Source: Rebecca billardiae RCC1528 (lineage: Eukaryota; Haptophyta). From it: a stretch of DNA of 64,000 bases. Within the stretch, counting starts at the first letter, position 1; each line of letters opens with the position of its first letter. Under the pieces are notes generated by a model that saw nothing but the letters and a program-made list of their open reading frames with translations, was not told the origin of the DNA and searched no databases. The translations under genes and the position numbers were made by a program. Where the stretch lies: assembly GCA_965240325.2 (NCBI GenBank), contig OZ251246.1:1240001-1304000 (forward strand), written 5' to 3'. Shown here in pieces: positions 10,536-20,708 of this stretch.

Positions 10536-12982
10536 GTCGCAGCGGCCGCGGCCGCGGTCGCGGCCGCGACGCCGATGGCGGCGGCGCGCCTGCGGCGCTG
10601 GCGGCGCACGCCGCCGGCCTCGCCCATCGCGGCGGCGGCGGCTGCGGCGCCGAGCGGCGCGCGCAGCCTCGCGCGGTGCGCCCTCCGCCCTCCGCCGCCG
10701 GCCGCGCGCAGCCGCTGCCCCTGCGGCTGCGCGCCGCCCTCCGCCGCCCTCGCCTTCTCGTCGGCCGGAATCATGCGCACCGCGTTGAGGTTGAGCACGG
10801 CCGCGCGGTGGTGGGGCGCGACGGCGGCGCCGGGCGGGGCCTGCTTGAGCGCGGACTCGGCGAAGTTGAGCACCGCCTTCGGCCCGTGCAGCTGCAGCGC
10901 GAACTCGTCGTACGCGCGCGCCGCCTGCAGCTCGGTGCCGAAGCAGCCGATCACAACCTCCTTGCCGTTGCGCTTGACGCGCGCCTTCCACCGGCCGTGC
11001 CGCTTCGAGACGCCCCGGTAGAGAGAGGTCTTGCGCGAGGTGACGCGGCCGCGGCCCTCGGCGGTGGGCGAGTCGGAGCCGTCGCGCGAGCCGCCCTCGT
11101 CCGCGCCGGTGCTGCCCCCGTGCTCCGTCCACCCGCCGCCGCCGTCCGAGCCCGGGCCGGGCCGCGCGGCGAGCGCAAACGCGGCGCGGCCCGGGCCGGC
11201 GCCGAGCCCGCGCGCGCCGCCCGCGCCGCCCGCGCCGAGCGAGCCGGCGGCGGCGGCGGCGTCGGACGCGTCGGCGGCGGCGGGGCCGACGGCGTAGCCG
11301 TAGCCCACGCCGCCGCCGCCGGGGCCCGCCACGCCGGCCACCGGCGGCGAGCACACGCCCAGCGGCAGCGGCGCGCCGTCCGACGGGATCGGCGTGGCGC
11401 ACGCGACCGCTGCCGCGCCGCCACCTGTGCCGCCCGTGCGCGCGCGCTTGGCCAATGAGCCGGAGGGCTTGGCGCCGCGCGCGCCGCCGCCGGCGCTGCC
11501 GCCGCCGGGCGGCACGAGCGGCGCGGCGAGGCGCTGCGGCGTGCACCCGGCGGTCGCGGCGACCGCCGCGGCCACCGCCGCGCGGTTGCGCGCGCCGCCG
11601 TGCGCGCGCTGCGCCTGCTCCAGCGCGCGGGACGCGGGCAGCTCCGAAGCCTCCGCCCACGCGCGCGCGCCCGGCGGCACGCTCGACGCGCGCGCCGCAG
11701 CGTCCGCCGCGTCCGCGGCGGCGCACGCGGCGGAGGGCGCGGCGGCGGCGTGGGCGGCGGAGGGCGGCACGGGCGAGCCGCCCGCGCGCAGCGCTGCGTG
11801 CGCCTGGTCGAGGTGCGCCATCACAAACGCGCACGCGTCCGCGCGCGAGACTGCGGAGAGAGAGGAGCCGCGCCGGCAGGAGGAGTCACGGCGCAGCAGC
11901 AGGCTGCCGCCGCCGCACCCGCACGCGGCGGCGGCGGCGGCGCGCGGCGCGGAGGCGCGCGGGAGGGCGTCCGCGTCGGGCTCGGGCTTTGGCCCGAGCT
12001 TGCCGCCCCCGTCCTCGTCCAGCCGCGCCGCCGCGTCCGCCGCGTCGAAGAGGTCGGCACCGTGGGCGCCACCGTCAGCGCTCACGCCGCACCCGCCGAC
12101 GTGCGTCGAGGCCTCGAGCCAGGCGAAGGCTGCGCGCGCGATGGAGGACTCGTCGGCGGGCGCGTCGGCGTGCGTGCCCGCCAGCCGCGCGAGCCCCAGC
12201 CCGAACGCGCCGCGGCAGAAGCACGCAGGGCACGTCCAGCGCGCGCCGGCCGCGCCGGCCGCGCCGGCCGCGCCGCCGCGCGCCCGCGCGCCCGCGCCGG
12301 CCGCGGCCGAGCGCGCGCGCGCGCCGCCGGCGCGCTCGTCGGCGGCGGGCGCAGCGTCGTCGGCGTCGCTGAGCTCGAGGTGCAGCGCGCGCAGCACGGG
12401 CAGCGCGCCGCTCGCCGCCGCCTCCGCCGCCGACGTCGCGCCGCTCCCTGAGCTCGAGACGCCGACGGCGCCGGGCGGCGACGGCGCCTCGTGCGCGCCG
12501 TGGGCGCACAGCGCGCGCACGCACGCCGGGTGGAAGGCGGCGGCGCAGGCCTCGCACGCGCGGAGCGCGTCGTCGTCGCCCTCGTCGCCCGCGCCCTCGC
12601 CGCACAGCCCGCACGCCTCCGCCGCGGCGAGCCGCCCGCCCTCCGCCGCCGACTCGGCGGGCGGCGCGCCCTCCGCGGGCCGCACGGCGTGCAGCGGCAC
12701 CCACTCGTCGACGCCCAAGGGCGCGCCGTCGAAGCGGACGAGGACGCGCGTGGCGGTGGCGAGCACCACGGTGGCGTGGCGCGCGCGCCCGGCCGGGCCC
12801 GCCGCCGGCCGCCGGCCGCCGCCGCCGCCGCTCGCGGCGCTGGGCGCGGGCTGCTCGCTGAGCACGAGCACGGCCGTGCCCGCGGCGAGCGGGCGGGCCG
12901 GGAGCGAGTCGGCGTGGGCGCAGGCGCCCGAGGCGGCGCGAGCGTCGCCGCGCCGCGCGGCCGCGCCGCCGCCGTCGCGGCC

Positions 12983-13013
<31 letters not shown>

Positions 13014-13195
13014 GCGCCGCCGCCGTCGCGGCCGGCGGCGCCGCCCGCGCCCGACGCGGCGGCGCGCGCGGCGGCGGCGGCGGCGGCGCGCTCGTTCTTG
13101 GCGGATTGGAGCGCCGCGACCTTCTCGGTCGGGCGCACGGATCGCTTCCCCAGCGCCGACACCCGCGGCCCCGGCGGGGGTGGCCGCGTGGGCAT
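9785..13195 (-). CDS. tudor-like / PHD-finger / AP2-domain nuclear protein
   Basis: One uninterrupted exon, 1,136 residues. The first AUG in frame is at 13195; frame further upstream lacks AUG. In order: low-complexity Ala/Gly-rich N-terminus; a tudor-like segment at about 105-175 (VLIL-type strands, RVLVRFDGAPLGVDEWVPL); a PHD-like zinc finger from about 192, with CGLCGEG, CEACAAAFHPAC and, after a long Ser/Ala-rich insertion, WTCPACF; and a single AP2 DNA-binding domain at about 718-777 with YRGVSKRHGRWKARVKRNGK and AARAYDEFALQLHGPKAVLNF-type residues. An Asp run followed by a Glu run lies at about 888-916. AP2 domains bind GC-rich DNA; PHD and tudor modules read histone tails, so a chromatin-linked transcription factor is the natural inference. 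Targets are unknown. The PHD is interrupted more than usual, so zinc binding is not certain. Confidence 0.85.
10451..10534. repeat. trinucleotide run coding the Asp/Glu tract
   Basis: (TCC)n followed by (TCG)n on the plus strand, read in the AP2/PHD gene as an Asp run then a Glu run. Likely length-variable between strains. Confidence 0.9.
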
Positions 13196-13871
13196 CGTGT
13201 CGGGAGAGGGTGTGGCGGTGGTTGCAGGGTGCGTTAGGCCTGGGCGCTCCCGCGTCCGTCCTCCGCCCGGTGGCCTTTCTGGGCTGGCGCTGGCGCGTTT
13301 ACGACCGCTGGCTGGGCGCCCCTTGGCAGGGGCGCTTGCGGCCTCATGCGGCTTGGTCAAGGTCAATCATCCTAACGGCCCCCCTGAAGAGGGCCTATTG
13401 ACGAGACCTGTCCCACTTTCCCTGAGTCCGGCTCGACGCCGATTGGCCGAGGCCGATGCACGCGTCCGCGAGGCTAATTGCAAACCGCCAAGAAAGCCTC
13501 GCGAGCGCGCCGTCTGTCTCATCATTCGTGGGGTCTCTACTATGATGCAATCTCGCCCAATACGCCGAATAAGCGCCTCGCGGGTAGTTGGCTCTCATTC
13601 TGGTTCGTTCTGGTAATCTGGTTCGTTCTGATGGGTCGGCCTCCGCCGCGAGGGCCCCGGACTTCCCGCTATTCCGGATTCTAGCCGCGCCCTTCCCGGA
13701 CTGCCGACCTCTTGAGCAACAGGACCGCGGCGCGCAGCAGGTCCAGCAGGGAGCGCTGCAGCTGCCGCTGAGTCAACAGGCGGCGCGGCAACTCGAGACG
13801 CGCGCCCGGGCGCGCATCCAGGCGCGGCGGCGGGCGGTTCACGAGGCGGCGGCGCGCGCGGGCGGCGCGGC
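13196..13871. promoter_or_regulatory. divergent intergenic region between AP2/PHD and ERV-Trx genes
   Basis: 676 bp, with the AP2/PHD gene leaving to the left and the ERV-thioredoxin gene to the right. GC falls in 13440-13680. A short direct repeat, TCTGGTTCGTTCTG, occurs twice at about 13600-13632. No recognisable core promoter element. Confidence 0.4.
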
Positions 13872-15612
13872 ATGGCGGCGCCCATGTCCCAGAAGACCGC
13901 CATGTCGCTCTTCAAGCGGATGAACTACTTCAAGAAGCTGCCCGAGGACCTGACGATCTCGACCGCGCACGGCTCGGTCATGACGATCGTCGGCCTCATC
14001 GCGATGGTGGTGCTGTTCGGGCTCGAGCTCAGCGCGTTCCTCGACGTGAAGGTGGAGACCGCGATCGAGGTCGACGACACCGTCGACACGATGATCCGCG
14101 TCAACTTCAACCTCACCGTCGACGACATCCCGTGCGAGTTTGTCTCGGCCGACATGACGGACGCGACCGGCACGTACGAGCACAACATCACGCGCCGCAT
14201 CCAGAAGACGCGGCTGAGCGCGCTGCGCCGGCAGATCGCGATCCACCCGGAGATGGGCGCGGGCAAGCCCGCGTACGTGCTCCCCTCCGACGACGAGCTC
14301 GCCGCGCTCGAGGAGAAGCGGATCGCGGCCGCGGCCGAGCGGCAGGCGGCGGAGGCGCAGGGCGCGGACACGAGCAAGCTGCTCGACGTGCACGGCAACC
14401 CGCACGGCGAGGTGGTGGCGCTCTCCGAGTCGTCGCTCGCGGACTACGTGCGCACGCACGACATGGTCTTCGTCAACTTCTTCGCGCCGTGGTGCCACTG
14501 GTGCCGCGAGCTCGAGCCCATCTGGGACGCGGCCGCGGCCAAGCTGCCCGAGCTGCACTACGGCGAGCACGTCAAGATGGCGAGCGTCGACTGCGTCGCG
14601 CACGTCGAGTTCTGCCGGACGATGCACATCCGCGCGTTCCCGACGCTGACGCTGTACTCGGACCACACGATGGACCACTCGCTGCTCTACCGCTCCACGC
14701 GCTCGACCGAGGCCATCCTCGACTTTGTGGAGACGAACGCGCAGCGGCACCACGTGCCGCACGAGGACAAGGCGGAGCACGAGAGCAAGGTGGCGGCGCT
14801 CTCCACCAAGCAGACGCACGGGCACGGGCCCGAGGCGTGCATGATGTCGGGCGTGCTCGTGGTGAAGAAGGTGCCCGGCGCGATGCACATCAAGCTGCAC
14901 TCGCCGCAGTACTCGCACGCTGCCGAGCTGATGAACGCCTCGCACGTGCTGCACCACCTCTCGTTTGGCGGCGCGCCCGACGAGAGCGCGCCGCTCGAGA
15001 AGCGGCAGAGCGCGACGCAGATCCTCAACGTGGGCAGGTCGCAGGTGGCCGACGTGCCGTTCGTCACGGACGCGATGGGGCGCACCTTTGTGCACTACCA
15101 CAAGGTGCGCGCGCAGCAGCAGCAGCAGCGCGCGCGCGCCGCCGGCGCGGCGCGGCGTTGGCCGCGGCCACGCTCACGCGCTCGCGCCCTCCGTCCCTCC
15201 GTGCTGCCTGCCTGCCTGCCGCAGGTGGTGGCCAAGGTGCGGCAGAAGCTGAACGGCGCCACGTTCGGCTCGTACGCGTACACGATGCACTCGTCCACGC
15301 ACGAGGAGGTGGAGGAGGCGCTGCCCGCCATCAAGTTCGTGTACGACTTTGCGCCGATGAAGGTGCGCCGCGCGGCGGCGCGCGCGGCGCGCGGCGCGGC
15401 GGCGCGGCTGAGCCCGAGCGCTCGCCCGCGCCGTGCGTGCGCGCCCTGTGCGCGCGCGCGTGCTGCAGGTCGTGTACAAGGAGTCGTCCACGCCCACGTA
15501 CCACTTTGTCACCTCGCTGTGCGCCATCATCGGCGGCTTCTTCACGCTGCTCTCGCTCGCCGAGTCGTCGATTCACTTCTCGATCGAGACGATCTCAAAG
15601 AAGCTCATGTGA
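13872..15612 (+). CDS. ERV-thioredoxin fusion protein (PDI-C / PDIL5-4 type)
   Basis: Three exons: 13872-15104, 15225-15362, 15469-15612; both introns GT-AG, phase 0; 504 residues. Architecture follows the plant and protist PDI-C family: N-terminal ERGIC/ERV segment with a membrane span at about 36-55 (MTIVGLIAMVVLFGLELS); a lumenal insert holding a thioredoxin domain with active site FFAPWCHWCREL (CHWC at 208-211) and the cis-proline loop region (FPTLTLY); then the ERV41/46-like lumenal domain (LNVGRSQVADVPF and YTMHSSTHEEVEEALPAIKF regions); and a second membrane span near 470-492 (FVTSLCAIIGGFFTLLSLA). In known relatives the protein cycles between ER and Golgi and is thought to catalyse disulfide formation in cargo. 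The C-terminus KKLM is similar to that of plant members. The start AUG has a good context (cggcATGG). Confidence 0.93.
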
Positions 15613-15964
15613 GACGCAGCATGGACAGTCTCAGTCTGCCGCTGCGCGGGGACAGAGTGCGCAATGTGCGTGTCACACTGGTCCACTGCCGATCGGCTCT
15701 CCGGCTCTGATGAGGCAGACAGCCGGCGCCATATTCGTGATCGGACCGGCGGCGCGGCTGAGCCTGAAGACTGAGGGGCCATCATTGGACAACGTCGTAG
15801 ACTGCCGCCAATGATCAGAACGCTGCGTTGCGGAACCCGCGTTGCGCACATCATAACGCCTGGGAGCTGACGAGCGGTGTGCGTAGCTAGTTATAGCTAA
15901 CTATATAGTGCGCTTATTCACTCAGTCAATGCTGGGTAACGGGGCGTAGTGGAAATGTCGTTTC
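15613..15964. other. short intergenic region
   Basis: About 350 bp between two same-strand genes. It is partly AT-rich at 15880-15915, with the near-palindrome TAGTTATAGCTAACTA. No gene. Confidence 0.5.
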
Positions 15965-16801
15965 ATGGGACCGCGTAACGTTACTGTGCGACAAGTTTTG
16001 GGGCGCGGGCGGCACTCCTCTGCGGGCGCCATGGCCGCGGACGCGATGGCCTCGGCCTCGGCCGTCTTCTCGCAGCTGTCTGAGGCGTCGACGACGTCCG
16101 AGCTGCGCGCGGCGCGCGTGCAGCAGCAGCAGTCGCTCGAGAACGCGCTCTACGCCTCGCAGGTGCGCGGCTGGGTCCTCGCGCGCACGCCTGAGCGCGT
16201 GTTTGACCCGCAGGGCGCGAGCCGGCGGCAGTACGGCGAATGGTTCCGCCTGCTCGACGTGGAAGGCATCGGGCACGTGAGTCGGGGCTCGATTGAGACC
16301 CTCTGCAACGCGATCGGCACCCCCGTCGCCGAGCCGCGGCTGCGCGCCATGTTTGCCACCGTCGAGAAGCGGCTGGACCAGCCGCTGACAGAGCCGGAAT
16401 TCCTCAAGCTGATGGCACACCACGGGCACGAGCTCGGCGCGCTGCAGAAGGACCAGGGCACCGTCGCCGTGGCGTTCCTCGCCGTGCGGCGCGCGAGCCT
16501 GCTCGAGGGCATGACCGACTCGACGCGCCGGCGGCACACGGTGCGCGACATCCAGCGCACGCTCCGCCGCCTGCGCCAGGCAGAGACGGCCGCTGCGGCC
16601 GAGGCGCGAGCCGCCCGCCGCGCGCTCATGGCGCGCGGCGGCGAGAGCCTGGACGCCCTCAAGCAGCTGGACGACGAGCTGCTTGGGGACGAGGACGAGG
16701 GGGACGAGGAGGAGGAGGGGGAAGCGCCGACGGCGCCGGCGGTGCCGCCGACAAAAGCTGCTGTTGAGAAGCGTGCATCAGTCAGCCATCCCGGACCGTA
16801 A
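15965..16801 (+). CDS. small EF-hand-like protein, function unknown
   Basis: Single exon, 278 residues from the AUG at 15965; an alternative AUG in better context (gccATGg) at 16031 would remove 22 residues. The middle, about residues 88-160, resembles a calmodulin-type helix-loop-helix pair: EWFRLLDVEGIGHVSRGSI looks like an EF-hand whose loop has lost some calcium ligands, followed by FATVEKRLDQPLTEPEFLKLM. The second half is helical and basic (HTVRDIQRTLRRLRQAETA) and ends in an acidic run (DDELLGDEDEGDEEEEGE). It could be a calcium-responsive or structural adaptor. Calcium binding is doubtful because the usual Asp/Asn spacing is incomplete. Not assigned to a named family. Confidence 0.65.
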   Translation: MGPRNVTVRQVLGRGRHSSAGAMAADAMASASAVFSQLSEASTTSELRAARVQQQQSLENALYASQVRGWVLARTPERVFDPQGASRRQYGEWFRLLDVEGIGHVSRGSIETLCNAIGTPVAEPRLRAMFATVEKRLDQPLTEPEFLKLMAHHGHELGALQKDQGTVAVAFLAVRRASLLEGMTDSTRRRHTVRDIQRTLRRLRQAETAAAAEARAARRALMARGGESLDALKQLDDELLGDEDEGDEEEEGEAPTAPAVPPTKAAVEKRASVSHPGP

Positions 16802-18016
16802 GCGGTAAGATATGGCAGACGATGATACGGCTGAGCGCGGCCCTGTTACTCATCTGTTAGACTACGCGGGCCGCTCAATAAAATATGGCTAACTATACTA
16901 TAAGTACTGCTCGTCGTCAATTATATTTATAATCTGCTGTGAGCAGCCCGTTCGGATGTGCCGTGACGCCATCGGCAGGGCCACCCGAATATCGGCCATC
17001 ATGATGCCAGTCGTGCTGACCGCGAGTGGACGATGAAGTGATCATCGTCGTATGATGTCATCACTATATATATACAACCGGCGGTCGTCCGACCCGAGTA
17101 CCGTAGTGCGGCACTGCACAGCGGCCCGGACCCGGACGCCGGTTATCTGCGCGGGATTTCCGGTCCGACATTGGACTGTCGTACTACGTGTATACTGATG
17201 ACTCTGAGTACTCTCTGACTCGGCGCCCGGACATCAGCTAGTGCCCGACGCGCAGGCGGCCGGCCGCCCGGTGATATGATAGATATCGTCAGACGAGAAT
17301 CGTCATCAGCAGCTAGATTTCGGTCCGATGCAGCGGCCGGCGGCGGATCATCATGCGAATGGCGCATATACTCGTGAGAGGCTCGCGGGAGCAGTCGAGT
17401 ACCGCCTACCCGGGACCCGGTCCCGGGGACGTGAACTTACCCCCGGGTGCGGCACCAGCAGATACGGTGATGATGATGCCACCGTACGGCGGGAGTAGTC
17501 ACCCGGCGCGGACCGGACTCCCCGGGTCACTCCGGGTAGTAGTCGGTAGACGGTACGGTCCGCGCCGCGGTACCGCCCCGAAGCCTAACGCATCAGCTAC
17601 TAGGGACCGGCCGCCGGACGGAGTCGATGTAAGTGCGCGCGCGATCATCATATATATATATATATATCGTCGGACGCCCGCGCGCCTGATATGATGCGAC
17701 GCGATGCCACGAGCAATATCGCCGCCTCGCCGGGACCGGATGCCGTGTGCACTCGATCTGAATGACTGTGAGAGACCGTCGTAGTCTGGAGTCGGATCCG
17801 GGATCGTCATCTAATTGATCGTCGTCACATCAGTGCTGCAGCTGCTGATATCGGCCGCCCGCGGATCACGTCACTATATTCTCGGGCGGCCTCAAGCGCA
17901 CTATATATCTAGCAGCGCAGCATTGGGGCGCTCATCGTCAGTCGTAGTCGATCTGAATGGCGCGACGACGATACGATCTTATTGCATACATATATGCATG
18001 TCAGCAGTAGAAGTCA
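16802..18016. other. 1.2-kb gene-free convergent intergenic region
   Basis: Lies between the 3' ends of the EF-hand-like gene (+) and the glucan synthase gene (-). Composition is much less GC-biased than the genes, with short AT dinucleotide runs at about 17066-17078 and 17648-17667. No credible ORF. Confidence 0.5.
16877..16882 (+). terminator. candidate poly(A) signal AATAAA
   Basis: AATAAA 76 nt after the stop of the EF-hand-like gene, at the start of an AT-rich stretch. Position is appropriate; use of the signal in this species is assumed. Confidence 0.4.
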
Positions 18017-20665
18017 TCAGATCTCGGGCGGGCGCAGCCGCGACGACGACGCCTGCTGACTCGGCGGCGCCGAGCCCGACCGCGCTGCCGGCGGCGGCGG
18101 CGCGCCGCCCTCGGCCGCGCCGTGGCCCCCGTAGCTGCTGGCGCGAGGATCGATCGGCGGCGCCTCGACCGACGGCCTGTCCGAGTGTATGGGCGAGAGG
18201 CCGAGGCTCTCGTCGCTGCCCTCCTCCAGCTCGACGCCCGCGAGCTCCGTGTACGAGGGCCGCGCCTGCCGGCCCGCAAAGCCGGGCTCGCCCTTGGCCG
18301 CGCCGACGGCCTGCAGGAAGCGGCTCGCGCCCGAGGGCGAGGGCCTGATGTCGCCCGAGGGGCGCGACGCGCCGGGCGGCGTCGAGCCGGCCGCGAAGTT
18401 GACGCCGGGCTTCTCCGCGCGCGGCGACGGCGGCGCGGCCGTCTCGTCCGGCAGCGCGTCCGGGCGCGAGGCGCCCTGCCCTCCGGTGGGCGTGCGGTGG
18501 TACGGGAAGCGGCTGTTGCCGAGGGCGGGCGACTGCCCGCGCGACGCGCCGCGCGAGGGCTTCTGCGAGTTGCGCCGACTGCCCGCCAGCACGGCGATCG
18601 GCGCGGCGACGGCGGACCAGCGCGAGGGCGCGGAGGTGCGCGGCGTGAACGGGTTGGACCAGCGCGGCATCCGGCCGCCGTACCCGCGGCCGCGCGGCGT
18701 CTCCGGGCAGTGCGGGCTCATCGGCGTGTCCTCGTGCTCCGCGCCGTGCGGCCGCTGCAGCGGCTCGTCGTCGTCGTCGGCAAAGCCGCCGTGCGAGCCG
18801 CGCATGTCCGTGGCGGCGGAGGCGCGCGCGCGGCTCTTCGTGCGGCCCGAGACGGTGCGGCGGAACACCCCCGCCGCGCGTCCGGACGACTTGGTCACCT
18901 TGGCCGCCTTTGCGTCGATGTCGCGGTCGGGCAGCACGCGGAAGAGCAGCAGCGTGTGCAGCGTGGTGATGCCGGGCAGGCACGCGAGCACGAGCGAGGG
19001 CAGCGCCACGCCCGCGAAGAGGACGAGGTCGACGAGCGCCCAGTACGCGAGGACCGTGTCGTGCAGCGCGGTCTGCGCCGTGAAGCGCGCCGTCGCGAGC
19101 AGCCGGCGCGAGGCCGAGATGAGGTCGGCGCCGTCGTCCGCGTCGCTGGTGGCGGGCACGAGCCACGCCATCACCGAGGTGCCCACCTGCGCGCTCAGGT
19201 AGCGCAGGCAGAGCAGCACGAGGCCGGCGGCGTGCGCGGCGGCGGGGGAGCGCGGGCGCGCGCCGCGCACGAGCCGGCCCCAGCTGCCCCACGTGAGCAG
19301 CACCCACAGCTCCACGCCGTGCGCGCACAGCAGCGCGAGCGCGCACAGCACGTGCACGCCGCGCAGCGCGGCCTCCGAGCGGCACGCGCGAGCGCACGCG
19401 CGCGCGCCAAACGCGACGAGCGCGACGAGCACGATGGCGGGGAGCGGCGAGGCGAAGAGGAAGAGCTCGAGCGTCGCGCGCGCCGTCTCCGCCTCCGAGA
19501 GCACGTCGATCAGCATGTCGCGCGCCAGCGCGAGCAGCGCGCACAGCGCCATCGTGCGCCTGCCCGGCACGATGTAGGACGTGTACGGCCGGTTGTTGTT
19601 GGCGGCCAGCTCGGCGCGCGCCCACGCCACCCAGCCGTCCGCGCCCGGCTCGAGGAGGAAGGCGGCGCCGTCGCGCACGTCGGCGGCGAGCAGCCTGCGC
19701 AGCGCGAACTGGTGCGGGTTGAAGACGAACGGCGCGTACAGCCACGAGAGCACCACCGAGCCCATCGCCAGCCAGAACGAGAAGCCGGGCAGCACGATCG
19801 GCCGCGCGCTCAGCGCGAGCGCGAGGATGGCGGCCAGGTCCGCGCCCGGCAGCATGTTGGACTGGCCGAACGCGCGGTACAGCGCGGAGAGCGGCTGGCG
19901 CGTCGCGCTCATCGAGCGGCCGGTCGCGATGTACGACGCGCCGCCGCTCGAGATCTCCTTCTTGAACGAGTAGCCCGTGAGCTGCGCCTGGAAGGCGAAG
20001 AACATCCACGAGAAGGTGAGCAGCTGCTTGCCAATCATCACGACCGCGGCGATCACGCCCTGGTTGATCGAGAGCTCGAAGAAGAGCGGCATCGCCTGCA
20101 CGGTGACGAAGAGGAGGAGGAGCGGGCCGAACTGCGCGTCGATCAGCGCCGACGCGATCGACGCGTACGACGCGCTCGGCTCGCCGCCCGAGAGCGCGTA
20201 GTCGACGTGGCCGATGGCGAGGTCGCACAGCACGAAGTAGAGCAGCGTGAACGCAAACACCCAGATCGAGAGCTCCATCAGCACGGGGCTGAGGTAGTAG
20301 CCCGTGTGCGCGTAGTAGAAGCCGAGCATGCGCGAGAACTGCAGCCGCGTGCCCAGCCGGTAGCTCTGCCGCGTGAGCGTCATCTCCGCCGCGCCGCGGC
20401 TCAGCTTGGAGACGAACTTCATCTGCGAGACGAAGGACATCTCGCGCCCCTTGCCCACCTGGAAATACTCGCGGTGCACCACGTTGCCGCCGCGCAGCAT
20501 CAGGTCCATCCCGGCGAACACGTCCTCGGAGAGGTTGAGCCCCTTGGTCGCCTTGGACACGCCGCCCTGCGCCATCATCGTCAGCTTCTCCTGCGCGCCC
20601 CCCGGGGGGGAGGGGGCGCGACGGCGCGCGCGCGCGTCAGCCCAGCGGCGCGGCGCAGCGCGCAA

Positions 20666-20708
<43 letters not shown>

